In this document: positions 55,140 through 64,000 of the stretch, piece after piece | Layout of the letters: each line of letters opens with the position of its first letter | Numbering within the stretch: position 1 is the stretch's first letter | Source: Edaphobacter sp. | GTDB taxonomy: Bacteria > Acidobacteriota > Terriglobia > Terriglobales > Acidobacteriaceae | Reading direction: 5' to 3' | NCBI RefSeq assembly: GCF_028283685.1 | Contig: NZ_JAPWKF010000005.1 | Location: forward strand, 1 to 64,000 | Length of the DNA: 64,000 nucleotides | Notes under the pieces: generated by a model | Told to the model about the DNA's origin: nothing | Database searches by the model: none | The model's input: only the letters and a program-made list of their open reading frames with translations | Translations under genes and position numbers: made by a program

Positions 55140-56024
55140 GTGACTATGCTCTTCAACCTATGGCGTCCTTGGGGAGTGGCCGCCTCGTCCACCCTCCTGC
55201 TTTGCATGGCTCTGTCCTCCTGTGGCACCTCGTTTGCAGAGCAGGACGACCCGGTCTCGTCCCTGGCGGTGACGTCGCTTCGTGATCTCCCGGATGCCCC
55301 GAGCGCTCTGCTGGCTCAGCAATCTACTTCCTCCCCGTCCTCTTCTTCGGGGCAGGTGTCTCAGCCGCCTCCGCAGGGTGAATCGCCAACCGCATCCGCG
55401 AAGGCTCCTCCACAGAGTGCTCCTCCACAGCAGACCAAGCGCATCATGGGCATTATGCCGAACTTCAGCGCAGTCTCTGCCGACACGAAACTGCCGCCGC
55501 AGACGGTTAAAGAAAAGTTCGTCATTGCCGCGAAGAACAGCTTCGACTACTCCTCGTTCATCATCGCGGGCATCCAGTCAGGCATCAGCATGGCGTCGAG
55601 CTCTTATCCCGAGTTCGGTCATGGAGTCGGAGGCTACGGCCAGTACTATTACCACACGCTGCTCGACACAGCGGATGCCAACTTCATGGTCGCCGGTCTC
55701 TGGCCCGTCCTCTTTCACCAGGACAACCGCTTTTACACGCTCGGTCACGGCAGCTTCAAGCGGCGCGCCTTCTACGCCGCAACCCGCGTCCTGGTTACAC
55801 GCAACGACTCTGGCCGCAACGGCTTCAATGCTTCTGAGATCATCGGTGCCGGCTCCGCCCAGGGTATCGCCACGCTCTACTACCCCTCCGAGTACAGGAC
55901 CTGGACCAAGGTCGGACAGAAGTGGCTGACAGCTGTCATCATCGACTCGGCCAACTACGCCTTCAAGGAGTTCTGGCCCGATATCAATAACAAGCTCTCA
56001 AAGCTGAAGAAGAATAAGCAGTAG
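55140..56024 (+). CDS. Acidobacterial envelope protein of unknown function
   Basis: 294 residues. N-terminal signal with a possible lipobox (LLLCMALSSC), then DLPDAPSALLAQQ, a motif I associate with acidobacterial exported proteins, a Ser/Pro/Gln-rich linker, and a conserved-looking globular domain (KFVIAAKNSFDYSSFIIAGI; GGYGQYYYHTLLDTADANFM; VLFHQDNRFYTLGHGSFKRR). Start GTG 55140 or ATG 55146. Enzymatic function cannot be told. Confidence 0.72.
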   Translation: MTMLFNLWRPWGVAASSTLLLCMALSSCGTSFAEQDDPVSSLAVTSLRDLPDAPSALLAQQSTSSPSSSSGQVSQPPPQGESPTASAKAPPQSAPPQQTKRIMGIMPNFSAVSADTKLPPQTVKEKFVIAAKNSFDYSSFIIAGIQSGISMASSSYPEFGHGVGGYGQYYYHTLLDTADANFMVAGLWPVLFHQDNRFYTLGHGSFKRRAFYAATRVLVTRNDSGRNGFNASEIIGAGSAQGIATLYYPSEYRTWTKVGQKWLTAVIIDSANYAFKEFWPDINNKLSKLKKNKQ

Positions 56025-56042
56025 AGGCGCTCGAAGCACCCA

Positions 56043-59000
56043 TTAAAAATGGAGCCTTGCTGCCACCTGTGCCACGCGCGGGTCGGATGCTGTTGCCGTA
56101 ATCGAGCCAAAGTTGGTGGCGCCTACCGTCGCATTCGGCTGTGCAAAGGCAGGCGTGTTCGTCGCGTTGAACAGCTCTCCTCTTAGCTCAAGATTAAGTC
56201 TTTCGCCGATCGGCGTGTTCTTTACCAGGCCAAGGTCGAGGTCACGATAAGCCGGTCCACGAGCGGGGTCGCGTGATGCATTCCCCAGCCGGAATTGTGG
56301 CGTAATGGAAAACGCGCTGGTGTTGATAAACCGTGCCACGGTGCGCTGATCTGCCGATAAGTTTGCCTTGCCGCTGATCATTGGCCGCTGCGTACCGAAT
56401 CCTGCAAACGCGTTGAAGTTCGTCTGCTGCGTGATTGCAAACGGCATGCCGCTCTGCAGCGTCAGGATCGCATTCGTATTCCATCCGCCCAGAAGATATC
56501 GCAGCACGCCCGCGTGCGCGATGCGGTGCCCTTTGCCCATCGGGATCGCGTACACCACAGACCCGACCGTAATGTTCGGCATGTCTCCCAGGGAAGCGTC
56601 TCGCTCCAGTGTCGGATTGAAGCTGTCCGCAACGGGAAAGTTCGCCACGGGGCCGGTCAACACCGACGAATCGAAGACCGATGATGCATCGTCCATCAGC
56701 TTCGAGTGCGTATAGCTCAGCAGGGCCGTCAGTCCAAAGCTCGTCCGCTTCTCCAGCTTCAACATTCCGGCGTTGTAATTTGTACGTCCCGTATTTTTTC
56801 GGAAGGAGGCGACCGTCAGAAAACGTGGATACGGTTTCATCAACTGGGCCACCGAGATCGTCCTTCCTCCGATCGACGAGGATGTGGGGATTTGCTGGTA
56901 GTACGGATTAGCCACCGTCGCCGTCAGCGACGCTCCCTGGGCCAGTTGCCGGGTCGTTAATTGATTCAGATTGGTATCCGGAATGCCAACGCGTGTAATG
57001 ACCGATCCGGTATAGGCGACCTCCAGGGTAAGATCGTGCGTCAGTTCCCGCTGCACGGCAAGGTTCCACTGCTGCACGTACCCCGAACCCAGCTTGCGAT
57101 CGACTGTAAAGACACCCTGCCCCAGCCCCGCGTCTGCCGTAAGCGGAATGGGAGTCACCGATGGCCCCTTGGACAGCACAAACGCCGGGTTGATGCTGTC
57201 CAGCGTTGATTGCTGCACCGTTTGCAGGAAAGGAAACTGCGGTGTCGTAAACGGAGTCGTGATGCCTGTCATCTCGATAAACACCAGGCCGTAGCTCGAA
57301 CGGATCACCGTCTTCGGCGTCGCCAGGAAGGCGAATCCAAGCCTCGGGCCGAAGTTGTCATAGTGCAACTCGCGCGCCGAACGCGAAAACCCGTCTTTGC
57401 CCAGGTACTGATACTGCTGTGTCGCAAGATTGAAGACGGCGCCCTGGTTGCTGGCTTCGGTCGAGGGAAAGTTCAGCGTCCAGCGCAGCCCGACATTCAG
57501 AGTCAGACGAGGCGTTGCCTTCCAGTCGTCCTGGACAAAGAGTTCCGCGATCTTCGCTCTTGGCCGGATCGTGCTGTTCTGCAGATCGATGGAGAAAGTA
57601 TTGACCTGCCCCAGCAAGAAACTCGCCAGCGGATTCCCTGAGTTTGTGATGCCGCTCTGGTTGGTAAACAGCGTCGTAAAGGTGAAGTTGCCGGTGGGAT
57701 TCGGCGGCTGGACAGCGTCCAGATGCTCCCAGCGCAGATCCATGCCTGCCTTGAGCGCGTGGCGTCCCTGCACCCGTGTCACCATGTCGAAGACCTGCGT
57801 TACATTCGTCGAAAAGTTTGAGAACGTACTCGCCGACGGCCCCAGCTGCGTGATGCCCGAGATTGCAAACACCGGCAATGCATTGTTGAACGCTGCATTC
57901 GTTGGAATCCCGGGAATGCCGAGAGCCGCAGAAGCCGTGTTGTTCAGCTGAGCTCCCAGGCGTCCCAGAGCACGGCGCGTATACCCAAAGCGCACCTCGT
58001 TCACCGTGCGCGGATTGAAGCTGTGCGTCTCGTTTGCGACATACTGCTGCCCCAGAGTCCGCGACAGACCGATCACATTGCCCGTCGAAAGAATGGTTCC
58101 TGTAATTGCGCCGCTTCCGTCCGGAAGAGGTGTTACCGGTTGTTCGACATCGTGAAAGTAGGTGTACCGTGCAAACGCGTGGTCGTTCTCCGTGATCTGC
58201 CCGTCCAGCCGTATGTCGAACTGGTTCTGGTGATCTACGTCGTTGCCTACGCGGACATAGTTATTGGCAGCCGCGGAGCTGGTCGGCAGGGGATATCTCT
58301 TCAACAGCGTCAGAGCTGCCGTGTCTACCCGGTTCAGCGGAATCGTGTTGTTCGTAAACTGCTGTCGCGTGAAGGTCGATCCCGTCTGCGCTGTCGTCGC
58401 AGGATCATAGATTGCCGTGGTGCCAAAGCTGAAGCCTGTCGTTGGACTCCCATTCGCGTCCGGAAAGCCGCGCTGTGCCAGCGTTGGCACTGTGCTGGTG
58501 CGTACCACGCCCACCGCCTGGTTTGTTCCCTGGTAGTCGGCGAAAAAGAACAGTCGCTTCGGGAGCACTGGCCCGCCCAAAGCCCCGCCATATTGATTAC
58601 GCCGAAAGATCGGCTTCGCTGAGGTGGTCGGCGTAAAGTAGTTCCGCGCATTCATCGCTTCGTTCCGCAAAAACTCATAGACCTCGCCATGCAGCTGGCT
58701 GGTTCCTGCCTTGGTCGTCACATTCACCACTCCGCCGTTGAAGCGGCCGAACTCCGCCGAGACCCCGTTCGACATAATCGCAAATTCGTCGATGTCATCG
58801 ATGATGGGAAAGAATGCCACCTGGCCCGGCTCGGGCTGGAGTGCCGAGACGCCGTCATACAGATATTCATTGGTGCGCGGTCGTCCACCGTTGATCCTTG
58901 GCAGCAGCGTCCCCGGCGGCAGCGAGACTCCTGGCGCAAGTGTCGTCAGCGAGATCATGTTGCGGCCATTCAATGGCAGAGCTGTTACCTGCCCGCGCCC

Positions 59001-59435
59001 AATCACGGTTGTGAGTGCGCCCGACTCTGTCGTCAGCAGGGATGCGTCTGCCGTTACATTGACTACCTGTGCTGCAGAGCCTGGCTGCATCGTTATATCC
59101 ACGCGCTGCCGCTTGCCGGTCATGATCGTCACTCCGGCACGCTCCACTGTCTCAAAGCCCGTTGCCTGCACCTGCACGGTGTACACCCCGGGCCGCAACG
59201 ACGTGACGGCATAGTCTCCCGAGGGAGTTGTCTCCGTATGAATCACCACGCCTTCGGCTGCTCCGGGCTTCAGCGTAATCCTTGCTTCATGCAATGAAGC
59301 GCCGGTTGCGTCCGTCACTGTGCCGGCAAGGTCACCGCTTCCGCTCTGACCCTGTGCCTCGCGGACTGTGGCGGACACGGACAAAAGCAAAAGGACGCCC
59401 AGCACGAGGCATCTGCAAGATGGATTTGTGATCAT
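56043..59435 (-). CDS. TonB-dependent receptor, Oar-like
   Basis: Outer-membrane receptor, 1130 residues. Start ATG 59435 is preferred because it gives a proper signal peptide (CLVLGVLLLLSVSATVREAQGQ); the longer frame to 59519 adds an unlikely leader. Carboxypeptidase-regulatory domain (GDLAGTVTDATGASLHEARI), plug (TALPLNGRNMISLTTLAPG) and barrel ending VAARLHF. Unlike the other four it has no carbohydrate enzyme or regulator beside it, so its ligand is unknown. Confidence 0.93.
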   Translation of the reverse strand: MITNPSCRCLVLGVLLLLSVSATVREAQGQSGSGDLAGTVTDATGASLHEARITLKPGAAEGVVIHTETTPSGDYAVTSLRPGVYTVQVQATGFETVERAGVTIMTGKRQRVDITMQPGSAAQVVNVTADASLLTTESGALTTVIGRGQVTALPLNGRNMISLTTLAPGVSLPPGTLLPRINGGRPRTNEYLYDGVSALQPEPGQVAFFPIIDDIDEFAIMSNGVSAEFGRFNGGVVNVTTKAGTSQLHGEVYEFLRNEAMNARNYFTPTTSAKPIFRRNQYGGALGGPVLPKRLFFFADYQGTNQAVGVVRTSTVPTLAQRGFPDANGSPTTGFSFGTTAIYDPATTAQTGSTFTRQQFTNNTIPLNRVDTAALTLLKRYPLPTSSAAANNYVRVGNDVDHQNQFDIRLDGQITENDHAFARYTYFHDVEQPVTPLPDGSGAITGTILSTGNVIGLSRTLGQQYVANETHSFNPRTVNEVRFGYTRRALGRLGAQLNNTASAALGIPGIPTNAAFNNALPVFAISGITQLGPSASTFSNFSTNVTQVFDMVTRVQGRHALKAGMDLRWEHLDAVQPPNPTGNFTFTTLFTNQSGITNSGNPLASFLLGQVNTFSIDLQNSTIRPRAKIAELFVQDDWKATPRLTLNVGLRWTLNFPSTEASNQGAVFNLATQQYQYLGKDGFSRSARELHYDNFGPRLGFAFLATPKTVIRSSYGLVFIEMTGITTPFTTPQFPFLQTVQQSTLDSINPAFVLSKGPSVTPIPLTADAGLGQGVFTVDRKLGSGYVQQWNLAVQRELTHDLTLEVAYTGSVITRVGIPDTNLNQLTTRQLAQGASLTATVANPYYQQIPTSSSIGGRTISVAQLMKPYPRFLTVASFRKNTGRTNYNAGMLKLEKRTSFGLTALLSYTHSKLMDDASSVFDSSVLTGPVANFPVADSFNPTLERDASLGDMPNITVGSVVYAIPMGKGHRIAHAGVLRYLLGGWNTNAILTLQSGMPFAITQQTNFNAFAGFGTQRPMISGKANLSADQRTVARFINTSAFSITPQFRLGNASRDPARGPAYRDLDLGLVKNTPIGERLNLELRGELFNATNTPAFAQPNATVGATNFGSITATASDPRVAQVAARLHF

Positions 59436-59551
59436 GTCGACGAAAATACACGAATCTAAATAGATATAAATAGTCGATATTGACGAGGGTCTCCCCTCTG
59501 TTCCTGTTGCACGACACATGCTGTACTCTCGAGTGGAAAGGGAGGTGCCAC

Positions 59552-59962
59552 ATGGCCTCGTCCGATACTCTCCTGAAACCGCGTGAAGCTGCCGCAGAGC
59601 TTGGCCTCAGCTATCCCACGATTAAGCAATGGCTTCTCAGCGGAAAGCTTGAGAGCGCTAAGACCCCCGGCGGTCATCACCTCATCCCACGGAGCGCCCT
59701 GGCGCCATATTTGAAGGCGGCGCCATCACGGAAAGAGACACGGGAACGCTTCCGCAAGGTCAGTGGTCGCAATCAGTTGGTGGGAACGATTCTTGAGGTC
59801 AAGATCGATGGCCTGCTGGCCAAAGTTGTGCTCTCCATCGGCGAGCAGCGCATCACGTCCATCATTACGGCCGATGCCGCACGCGAGATGAAGCTTCGCA
59901 AAGGCCAGCAGGCAGCCGCCCTGATGAAGGCGACCGAGGTCATGATCACCCGTATCCCGTAG
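59552..59962 (+). CDS. Helix-turn-helix protein with TOBE/Mop-type domain
   Basis: 136 residues. The N-terminal MerR/excisionase-like helix-turn-helix (LKPREAAAELGLSYPTIKQW, GKLESAKTPGGHHLIPRSAL) is followed by a single TOBE domain (LVGTILEVKIDGLLAKVVLS, ITADAAREMKLRKGQ), the fold that binds molybdate or tungstate in ModE and Mop. GGGAGGTG precedes ATG 59552. It is divergent from the TonB receptor (117-bp gap) and convergent with pyrC. Likely a small oxyanion-responsive regulator; no molybdate transporter genes are in the window. Confidence 0.85.
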   Translation: MASSDTLLKPREAAAELGLSYPTIKQWLLSGKLESAKTPGGHHLIPRSALAPYLKAAPSRKETRERFRKVSGRNQLVGTILEVKIDGLLAKVVLSIGEQRITSIITADAAREMKLRKGQQAAALMKATEVMITRIP

Positions 59963-59981
59963 CTCGTTTTACGCAGATATG

Positions 59982-61286
59982 TCAGCCGCGATAGACTACG
60001 CGGCCTTCGCAGATCGTCGCTCGGACTTTGCCCAGCATCTCGGCTCCGTCGAACGGAGTGTTGCGCGACCTGGAGAGTGTCTTTGCTGCGTCGTAGCGCC
60101 ATTCTGATCCGGCATCGAAGAGCACTACATCCGCGAAATGCCCCATGCTGAGCGAGCCTCTGCCTGCAAGTCCTGCGATGGCCGCCGGAGCTGCACTCAT
60201 CAGCGCGATGATTCTCGACAGGGAGAGTCCCTGCTCGCGGTGGAGCACACGAAGAGCTAGGCCCAGCGATGTCTCCAGCCCCGTAATTCCATTGGGAGCG
60301 CGTTCGAACTCCTGCTCCTTCTCATGGGCCGCGTGCGGCGCATGGTCGGTCGCAATGCAGTCGGCCGTTCCGTCCAGCAGAGAAGCGACCATGGCCGCGC
60401 GATCTGCCTCAACGCGCAGCGGAGGGTTCATCTTGGCGTGCGTGTCGTAGTCGCCGATCGCCTCGTCCGTCAGTGTGAAGTGATGCGGCGCGACCTCGCA
60501 GGTGACATGCAGGCCCTCACGTTTCGCGGCGCGAATCGCTTCCATCGCGCGCGCGGTCGAGACATGCTGTACGTGCAGATGCGGGCGAAGACCTTCGGTC
60601 GCTTCGATCTCGCGCAGCAGACGGATATCCCGCTCGACGATTCGAGCCTCGGCTTCGACCGTCATACCGCGCAGGCCCAGCCGAAACGCTACCTGCCCGG
60701 CGTTCATGCTGCAACCGCCGGTCAGCCGCGTATCTTCCGCATGCTGTGAGATCGGGACCTCGGCTCGCGCTGCTGCCACGAGAGCTGCGCGCATCACATG
60801 GTCTTCGAGCACCGGCTTGCCGTCGTCGGTAAAGCCTACGGCTCCCGCCGCCCGCAGCGCCTCAAAGTCCGTCAGGGTGACGCCCATGCTGCCCAGCGTC
60901 GCCGCCGGCATGGCGAACAGCTTCACTGCCGACCTGCGCGCGGCATCCAGCATCCATTCCAGCTTGGCGACCGTGTCGTTCACCGGAACCGTGTTTGGCA
61001 TGGCGATCACGGAGGTAAACCCACCTGCAGCGGCAGCTGCCGTGCCCGTTGCGATCGTCTCCTTGTAGGTCTGCCCCGGCTCGCGCAGGTGCACGTGGAC
61101 ATCGATCAATCCCGGCGCAACAACCTGGCCCGTCGCATCGATCGTCTCTGCGGCAGCAATGTTCTTCAGCGCACCCGGAGCCTCAACGGCGGCTACTCTT
61201 CCGTCGCGAACCAGTAGATCCCGCTCGCCGTCGATCCCGTTTGCGGGATCAATCAGGCGGCCATTCAAAATCAGAAGGTCACTCAT
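59982..61286 (-). CDS. pyrC: Dihydroorotase (type I)
   Basis: Third step of pyrimidine synthesis: cyclisation of carbamoyl-aspartate to dihydroorotate. 434 residues. Zinc-site motif IDVHVHLREPGQTYKE, AVGFTDDGKPV, PISQHAED, APHHFTLTDEAI and CIATDHAPHAAHEK (catalytic Asp). ATG overlaps the pyrB stop by 4 nt, consistent with the PyrB-PyrC complexes known for this type. Confidence 0.97.
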   Translation of the reverse strand: MSDLLILNGRLIDPANGIDGERDLLVRDGRVAAVEAPGALKNIAAAETIDATGQVVAPGLIDVHVHLREPGQTYKETIATGTAAAAAGGFTSVIAMPNTVPVNDTVAKLEWMLDAARRSAVKLFAMPAATLGSMGVTLTDFEALRAAGAVGFTDDGKPVLEDHVMRAALVAAARAEVPISQHAEDTRLTGGCSMNAGQVAFRLGLRGMTVEAEARIVERDIRLLREIEATEGLRPHLHVQHVSTARAMEAIRAAKREGLHVTCEVAPHHFTLTDEAIGDYDTHAKMNPPLRVEADRAAMVASLLDGTADCIATDHAPHAAHEKEQEFERAPNGITGLETSLGLALRVLHREQGLSLSRIIALMSAAPAAIAGLAGRGSLSMGHFADVVLFDAGSEWRYDAAKTLSRSRNTPFDGAEMLGKVRATICEGRVVYRG

Positions 61287-62254
61287 ACCGTCACACTCTT
61301 GCCCAGCGCGCGTACCAGCAGCGCCGACCTCACGGCCAGCCCGTGGGCTACCTGTTCTTCAATCGCCGACTGCGGACTGTCCGCAACTTCGCCCTCGATC
61401 TCCAGACCGCGGATCATCGGCCCCGGATGCAGCACCAGTGCCTGCGGCGCGGAGGTTTTCAGCCGCTCGCTGTTCAGCTGGTAGCTGGCGATGTAGTCGT
61501 TCAGGTCGAGCTCTAACCCCGCAAGCCGCTCTCTCTGGATGCGCAGCATCATGGCGACCTGTGCCTGCTGGAGCGCTTTGTCAAAGTTTCGCTCGATCTC
61601 GATTCCGGCGTTCAGCCCCAGAGCCTCTTCGGGCAGCAGCTTCTCCGGTCCACACAAAATTACGCGGGCGCCAAGCCGGGGCAGCAGCATCGCGTTCGAT
61701 CTTGCCACGCGGCTATGCAGAATATCGCCCGTGATCACGACGGTCACGCCCTTCAGCGTGGAGGCATCCACATGCTTTGCGCCATCGGTGCCCTTCAGCC
61801 GTGTCAGCATCGTGCGCAGGTCCAGCAGCGCCTGTGAAGGATGCTCGTGCATGCCGTCGCCTGCATTCAGCACCGGCAATCCGGTTTCGCGTGCCAGCAC
61901 AAACGGCGCGCCAGAGTTCGAGTGGCGCAGGATGATCGCCTCCGCGCCCAGAGCGCGCAGCGTCAGGCCGGTGTCCTTCAGGCTCTCGCCCTTTTCGATC
62001 GACGACGATTTATCGCTGACCAGTGTCGTCGTCGCGCCAAGCGACTTCGCTGCCAGTTCGAACGAGGTGCGGGTTCGCGTGCTCGATTCGTAGAACAGCA
62101 GGGCAACGCGGCGGCCTGTGAGGATCGCGGCGCGTTCTGTTGCCGACATGGTGGATAGTCGGGCGGTCAGGGAAAGAATATTGGAGACGTCTTCTACAGA
62201 GAGATCACGGATGCTGAGAAGGGAACCGGCAGCGTACCTTGCGCGCAGAGTCAT
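61283..62254 (-). CDS. pyrB: Aspartate carbamoyltransferase catalytic subunit
   Basis: Second step of pyrimidine synthesis. 323 residues. FYESSTRTRTSFELAAK is the carbamoyl-phosphate site; VLRHSNSGAPF, GDGMHEHPSQALLDL, VITGDILHSRVARSN and VLHPGPMIRGLEI complete the active site. No pyrI regulatory subunit is present. It is 6 bp after pyrR and overlaps pyrC. Confidence 0.97.
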   Translation of the reverse strand: MTLRARYAAGSLLSIRDLSVEDVSNILSLTARLSTMSATERAAILTGRRVALLFYESSTRTRTSFELAAKSLGATTTLVSDKSSSIEKGESLKDTGLTLRALGAEAIILRHSNSGAPFVLARETGLPVLNAGDGMHEHPSQALLDLRTMLTRLKGTDGAKHVDASTLKGVTVVITGDILHSRVARSNAMLLPRLGARVILCGPEKLLPEEALGLNAGIEIERNFDKALQQAQVAMMLRIQRERLAGLELDLNDYIASYQLNSERLKTSAPQALVLHPGPMIRGLEIEGEVADSPQSAIEEQVAHGLAVRSALLVRALGKSVTV

Positions 62255-62260
62255 CAGTGC

Positions 62261-62833
62261 CTAGTCCACTCGCTCCACCAGCAGCACCTGCTCCTGGTCG
62301 TCGACCTCGTTCAGCTTGACCTCGATGATCTCGCGGCTCGACGTGGGAATCGAACGGCCCACAAAGGTAGCTTCGATAGGAAGCTCGCGATGTCCACGAT
62401 CGATCAGAACCAGCAGCTGTACCGACTTGGGCCTGCCGTGGTCGAAGAGGGCATCGAGCGCGGCGCGGATGGTGCGTCCCGTGTAGAGAACGTCGTCCAT
62501 CAACACGATATCGCGGCCCGTCACGTCGAAACCGACCTCAGCCGGAGTGACCGTGGGGCGCGGTCCGTCGGTTGAAAGGTCATCGCGATAGAAGCTGATA
62601 TCGAGCACACCGGTATCGACCGGGTGCTTCTCGATGTTCGCGATCAGCTCGCCGATGCGTTTGGCGAGAGGGACACCGCGCCGTTTGATCCCGATCAGGC
62701 CGAGGTTCTCGCCGCCGTTGTTCTTCTCCACGATCTCGTGCGCGAGGCGCACCAGTGTTCGTTCAATCTCCGAGGCCGACATCAACCGGCCTTTTTCACG
62801 AATTTCTGGCTTCTTTACCGTGTCCTGGCTCAT
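62261..62833 (-). CDS. pyrR: PyrR, pyrimidine operon regulator / uracil phosphoribosyltransferase
   Basis: 190-residue type I phosphoribosyltransferase. PRPP loop DIVLMDDVLYTGRTIRAALD; GIKRRGVPLAKRIGELI; LIDRGHRELPIEATFVGR. PyrR binds pyr mRNA and UMP to attenuate the operon. It heads pyrR-pyrB-pyrC. The 72-nt leader upstream has no obvious PyrR-binding hairpin by eye, so control may act elsewhere or the protein may act mainly as an enzyme. Confidence 0.95.
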   Translation of the reverse strand: MSQDTVKKPEIREKGRLMSASEIERTLVRLAHEIVEKNNGGENLGLIGIKRRGVPLAKRIGELIANIEKHPVDTGVLDISFYRDDLSTDGPRPTVTPAEVGFDVTGRDIVLMDDVLYTGRTIRAALDALFDHGRPKSVQLLVLIDRGHRELPIEATFVGRSIPTSSREIIEVKLNEVDDQEQVLLVERVD

Positions 62834-62905
62834 AAACGATCCCGCTCGATGATATCAGCACCGGCAGGCGTTGATCGCGCAGGTCGTGCGCTCTTCGCAC
62901 AAGGT

Positions 62906-63577
62906 TCAGGAGCGCCGCATCCGCAGCATGCCGCTCATGGCGCCCCCGATGGTCGAGAAGATCATGACGAACCCCGACATCATGGCGAAGCCGCCCAGCA
63001 TGATCCCGGCGCGAAACTCCGGCAGGCGAACGTAACGCATCGCCTCGACGGGCTGAGGATTCATCGCGGCAGCCTTTTCAATCTGCGAGCGCAGTTCCAC
63101 GTCGAACGATCCCATCGCGTGCAGCCCGAACCGGGCGATCAGGCCGGATAGCGCCATTGCTGCGGCAATCGAAGCGATCAGCGCAAAGCCCGCCACCATG
63201 CCGATGCGGACTCCAACCATCGCGTCGATCCAAGCCTGTGGCCGGCGCTTCTGGTAAAAGCCCAGGGCGATCGCGGCTCCGGAGATCGTCCACAGCCAGC
63301 AAAGAAAGGTCAGCTTGGGAAACTGTGCCGCCAGCAGCGTCAACACTGCGGCGATAACGGCCACGGCGCCAGCGCACAGGATCGCCGTCTTCCACTCGAC
63401 CTGCTTTGGGTTTGGTGGTGGAAGCACACCGGTCGACTCTCCGCCGTCTTCCTCGTCCGATGGGTTAATGCTGTAGTCCGGCAGCGACAGTTGAGGTGCG
63501 CCGCAGTGCTGGCAGAAGGGAGCCACTCCTTCACTGGCGGCAAGCTCTCCTCCACACCGATGGCAATACTCGTGCAT
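62906..63577 (-). CDS. Zinc-ribbon membrane protein
   Basis: 223 residues. An N-terminal zinc ribbon (YCHRCGGELA, FCQHCGAPQL: two CxxC pairs) is followed by a linker and four or five transmembrane helices (AILCAGAVAVIAAVLTLLAA; FLCWLWTISGAAIALGFY; GMVAGFALIASIAAAMAL; GGFAMMSGFVMIFSTIGGAM). GGAG precedes ATG 63577. Function unknown; such ribbon-plus-helices proteins are common in acidobacteria. Confidence 0.8.
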   Translation of the reverse strand: MHEYCHRCGGELAASEGVAPFCQHCGAPQLSLPDYSINPSDEEDGGESTGVLPPPNPKQVEWKTAILCAGAVAVIAAVLTLLAAQFPKLTFLCWLWTISGAAIALGFYQKRRPQAWIDAMVGVRIGMVAGFALIASIAAAMALSGLIARFGLHAMGSFDVELRSQIEKAAAMNPQPVEAMRYVRLPEFRAGIMLGGFAMMSGFVMIFSTIGGAMSGMLRMRRS

Positions 63578-63623
63578 AGCTCCAACCTATCCCACGGCAC
63601 AGCGCTGGGCAAGCCGCGGCGTC

Positions 63624-64000
63624 TTATTGCCGGGCATCCGAGTCGCTGTTGCCGGAGAAGCCGATCGGCAGATCGAGCGCCACCAGGCCGAACTTGGTGC
63701 CATCGCCTTCCGGTTCAATCGCCACAATGTGCTGATGTTGCTTCGACCCGGCCTTCAGCTCAATCTTTGTTCCCGCGGAGGTCACCACCTGGGAATGTTT
63801 GTCATTCTCCGAGCAGGTCAGCCCATCGTCCGTCCGCACCGGGGAACCTACCGGCTGATCGTGATTGCAGGCGATCACCGTGCCGTACTTCCTCAACGCA
63901 TCACGGTAGTAAGCCTGAATTTTTTCAGTGCCGTCCGGCGTCCGGTAGCTGGCGGCCTTCACCCGCAGCTGAAACTTTCCAAAGCTTAGATTGACGTCGG
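63624..64000 (-). CDS. Acidobacterial conserved protein, N-terminus beyond the window
   Basis: C-terminal 125 codons of a gene that enters from the right edge; the frame is open to base 64000 (VNLSFGKFQLRVKAASYRTP and KIQAYYRDALRKYGTVIACN). The pattern 'repeated pre-sheet, YYRDALRKYG, ELKAGSKQHQHIVAIEPEG, FGLVALDLP' resembles an acidobacterial envelope-associated family of unknown function. It lies 46 bp upstream of the zinc-ribbon gene on the same strand. Confidence 0.7.
   Translation of the reverse strand, partial: DVNLSFGKFQLRVKAASYRTPDGTEKIQAYYRDALRKYGTVIACNHDQPVGSPVRTDDGLTCSENDKHSQVVTSAGTKIELKAGSKQHQHIVAIEPEGDGTKFGLVALDLPIGFSGNSDSDARQ

Noticed and set aside
62834..62905. PyrR-responsive attenuator before pyrR
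   Set aside because: The short leader shows only a 5-bp hairpin and no recognisable PyrR-binding loop or terminator.
1..64000. CRISPR array or insertion sequence
   Set aside because: No regularly spaced repeats, cas genes, transposase motifs or terminal inverted repeats with target duplications were seen.

Overview
The window looks like the chromosome of a soil acidobacterium (class Terriglobia/Acidobacteriia; Granulicella, Terriglobus or Edaphobacter-like). This rests on family knowledge, not on a search. The grounds are five very long TonB-dependent receptors of the Oar-like type (carboxypeptidase-regulatory domain, plug, barrel) without SusD partners, winged-helix regulators fused to TolB-like beta-propellers, small 'LPDAPSA'-type envelope proteins, and a moderately high G+C content.

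Layout. (1) 0.1-11.3 kb, probable pectin/uronate region: a frameshifted GH28-type polygalacturonase, a TonB receptor, a frameshifted double alpha/beta-hydrolase esterase and a HAD phosphatase on the plus strand; a fructuronate-reductase/mannitol-dehydrogenase-type enzyme and an MFS sugar porter on the minus strand. (2) 12.2-19.5 kb, alpha-glucan region: a secreted GH13 alpha-amylase and a TonB receptor (minus), divergent from an intact winged-helix/TM/beta-propeller regulator. (3) 19.7-31.8 kb, amino-sugar region: a sodium:solute symporter with an overlapping, previously uncalled 54-residue membrane protein, nagA, a GntR/FCD regulator, nagB, a TonB receptor with a strong promoter, a Tat-exported double hydrolase and a Tat-exported putative glycosidase that has lost its C-terminus to a frameshift. 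(4) 32.2-41.0 kb: a second winged-helix/propeller regulator (frameshifted) divergent from a TonB receptor, followed by a GH50-like glycosidase. (5) 41.2-47.6 kb: tRNA-Val(GAC), then a sugar operon (PfkB kinase, mutarotase-like protein, GntR/LacI hybrid regulator, FucP-like transporter) divergent from an AroE-like dehydrogenase, with a paired palindromic operator in the shared promoter region. (6) 47.7-64 kb, largely core genes: pgsA, an IscR-like regulator with iscS, iscU and iscA interrupted by a membrane protein and an orphan contractile-tail sheath gene, a lipoprotein, an acidobacterial envelope protein, a fifth TonB receptor, an HTH-TOBE protein and the pyrR-pyrB-pyrC operon.

How the genes work together: each of the first four catabolic blocks couples one outer-membrane receptor to exported hydrolases and/or inner-membrane porters and a dedicated regulator, a SusD-less counterpart of Bacteroidetes polysaccharide-utilization loci. 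The notable observations are the repeated pairing of a membrane-anchored winged-helix/propeller regulator with a divergent TonB receptor, four reading-frame breaks that are all +1 and all fall next to short homopolymers in the accessory 34 kb, the lone tail-sheath gene inside the isc cluster, the symporter small protein with a possibly leaderless transcript, and the GACATGTC operator pair.
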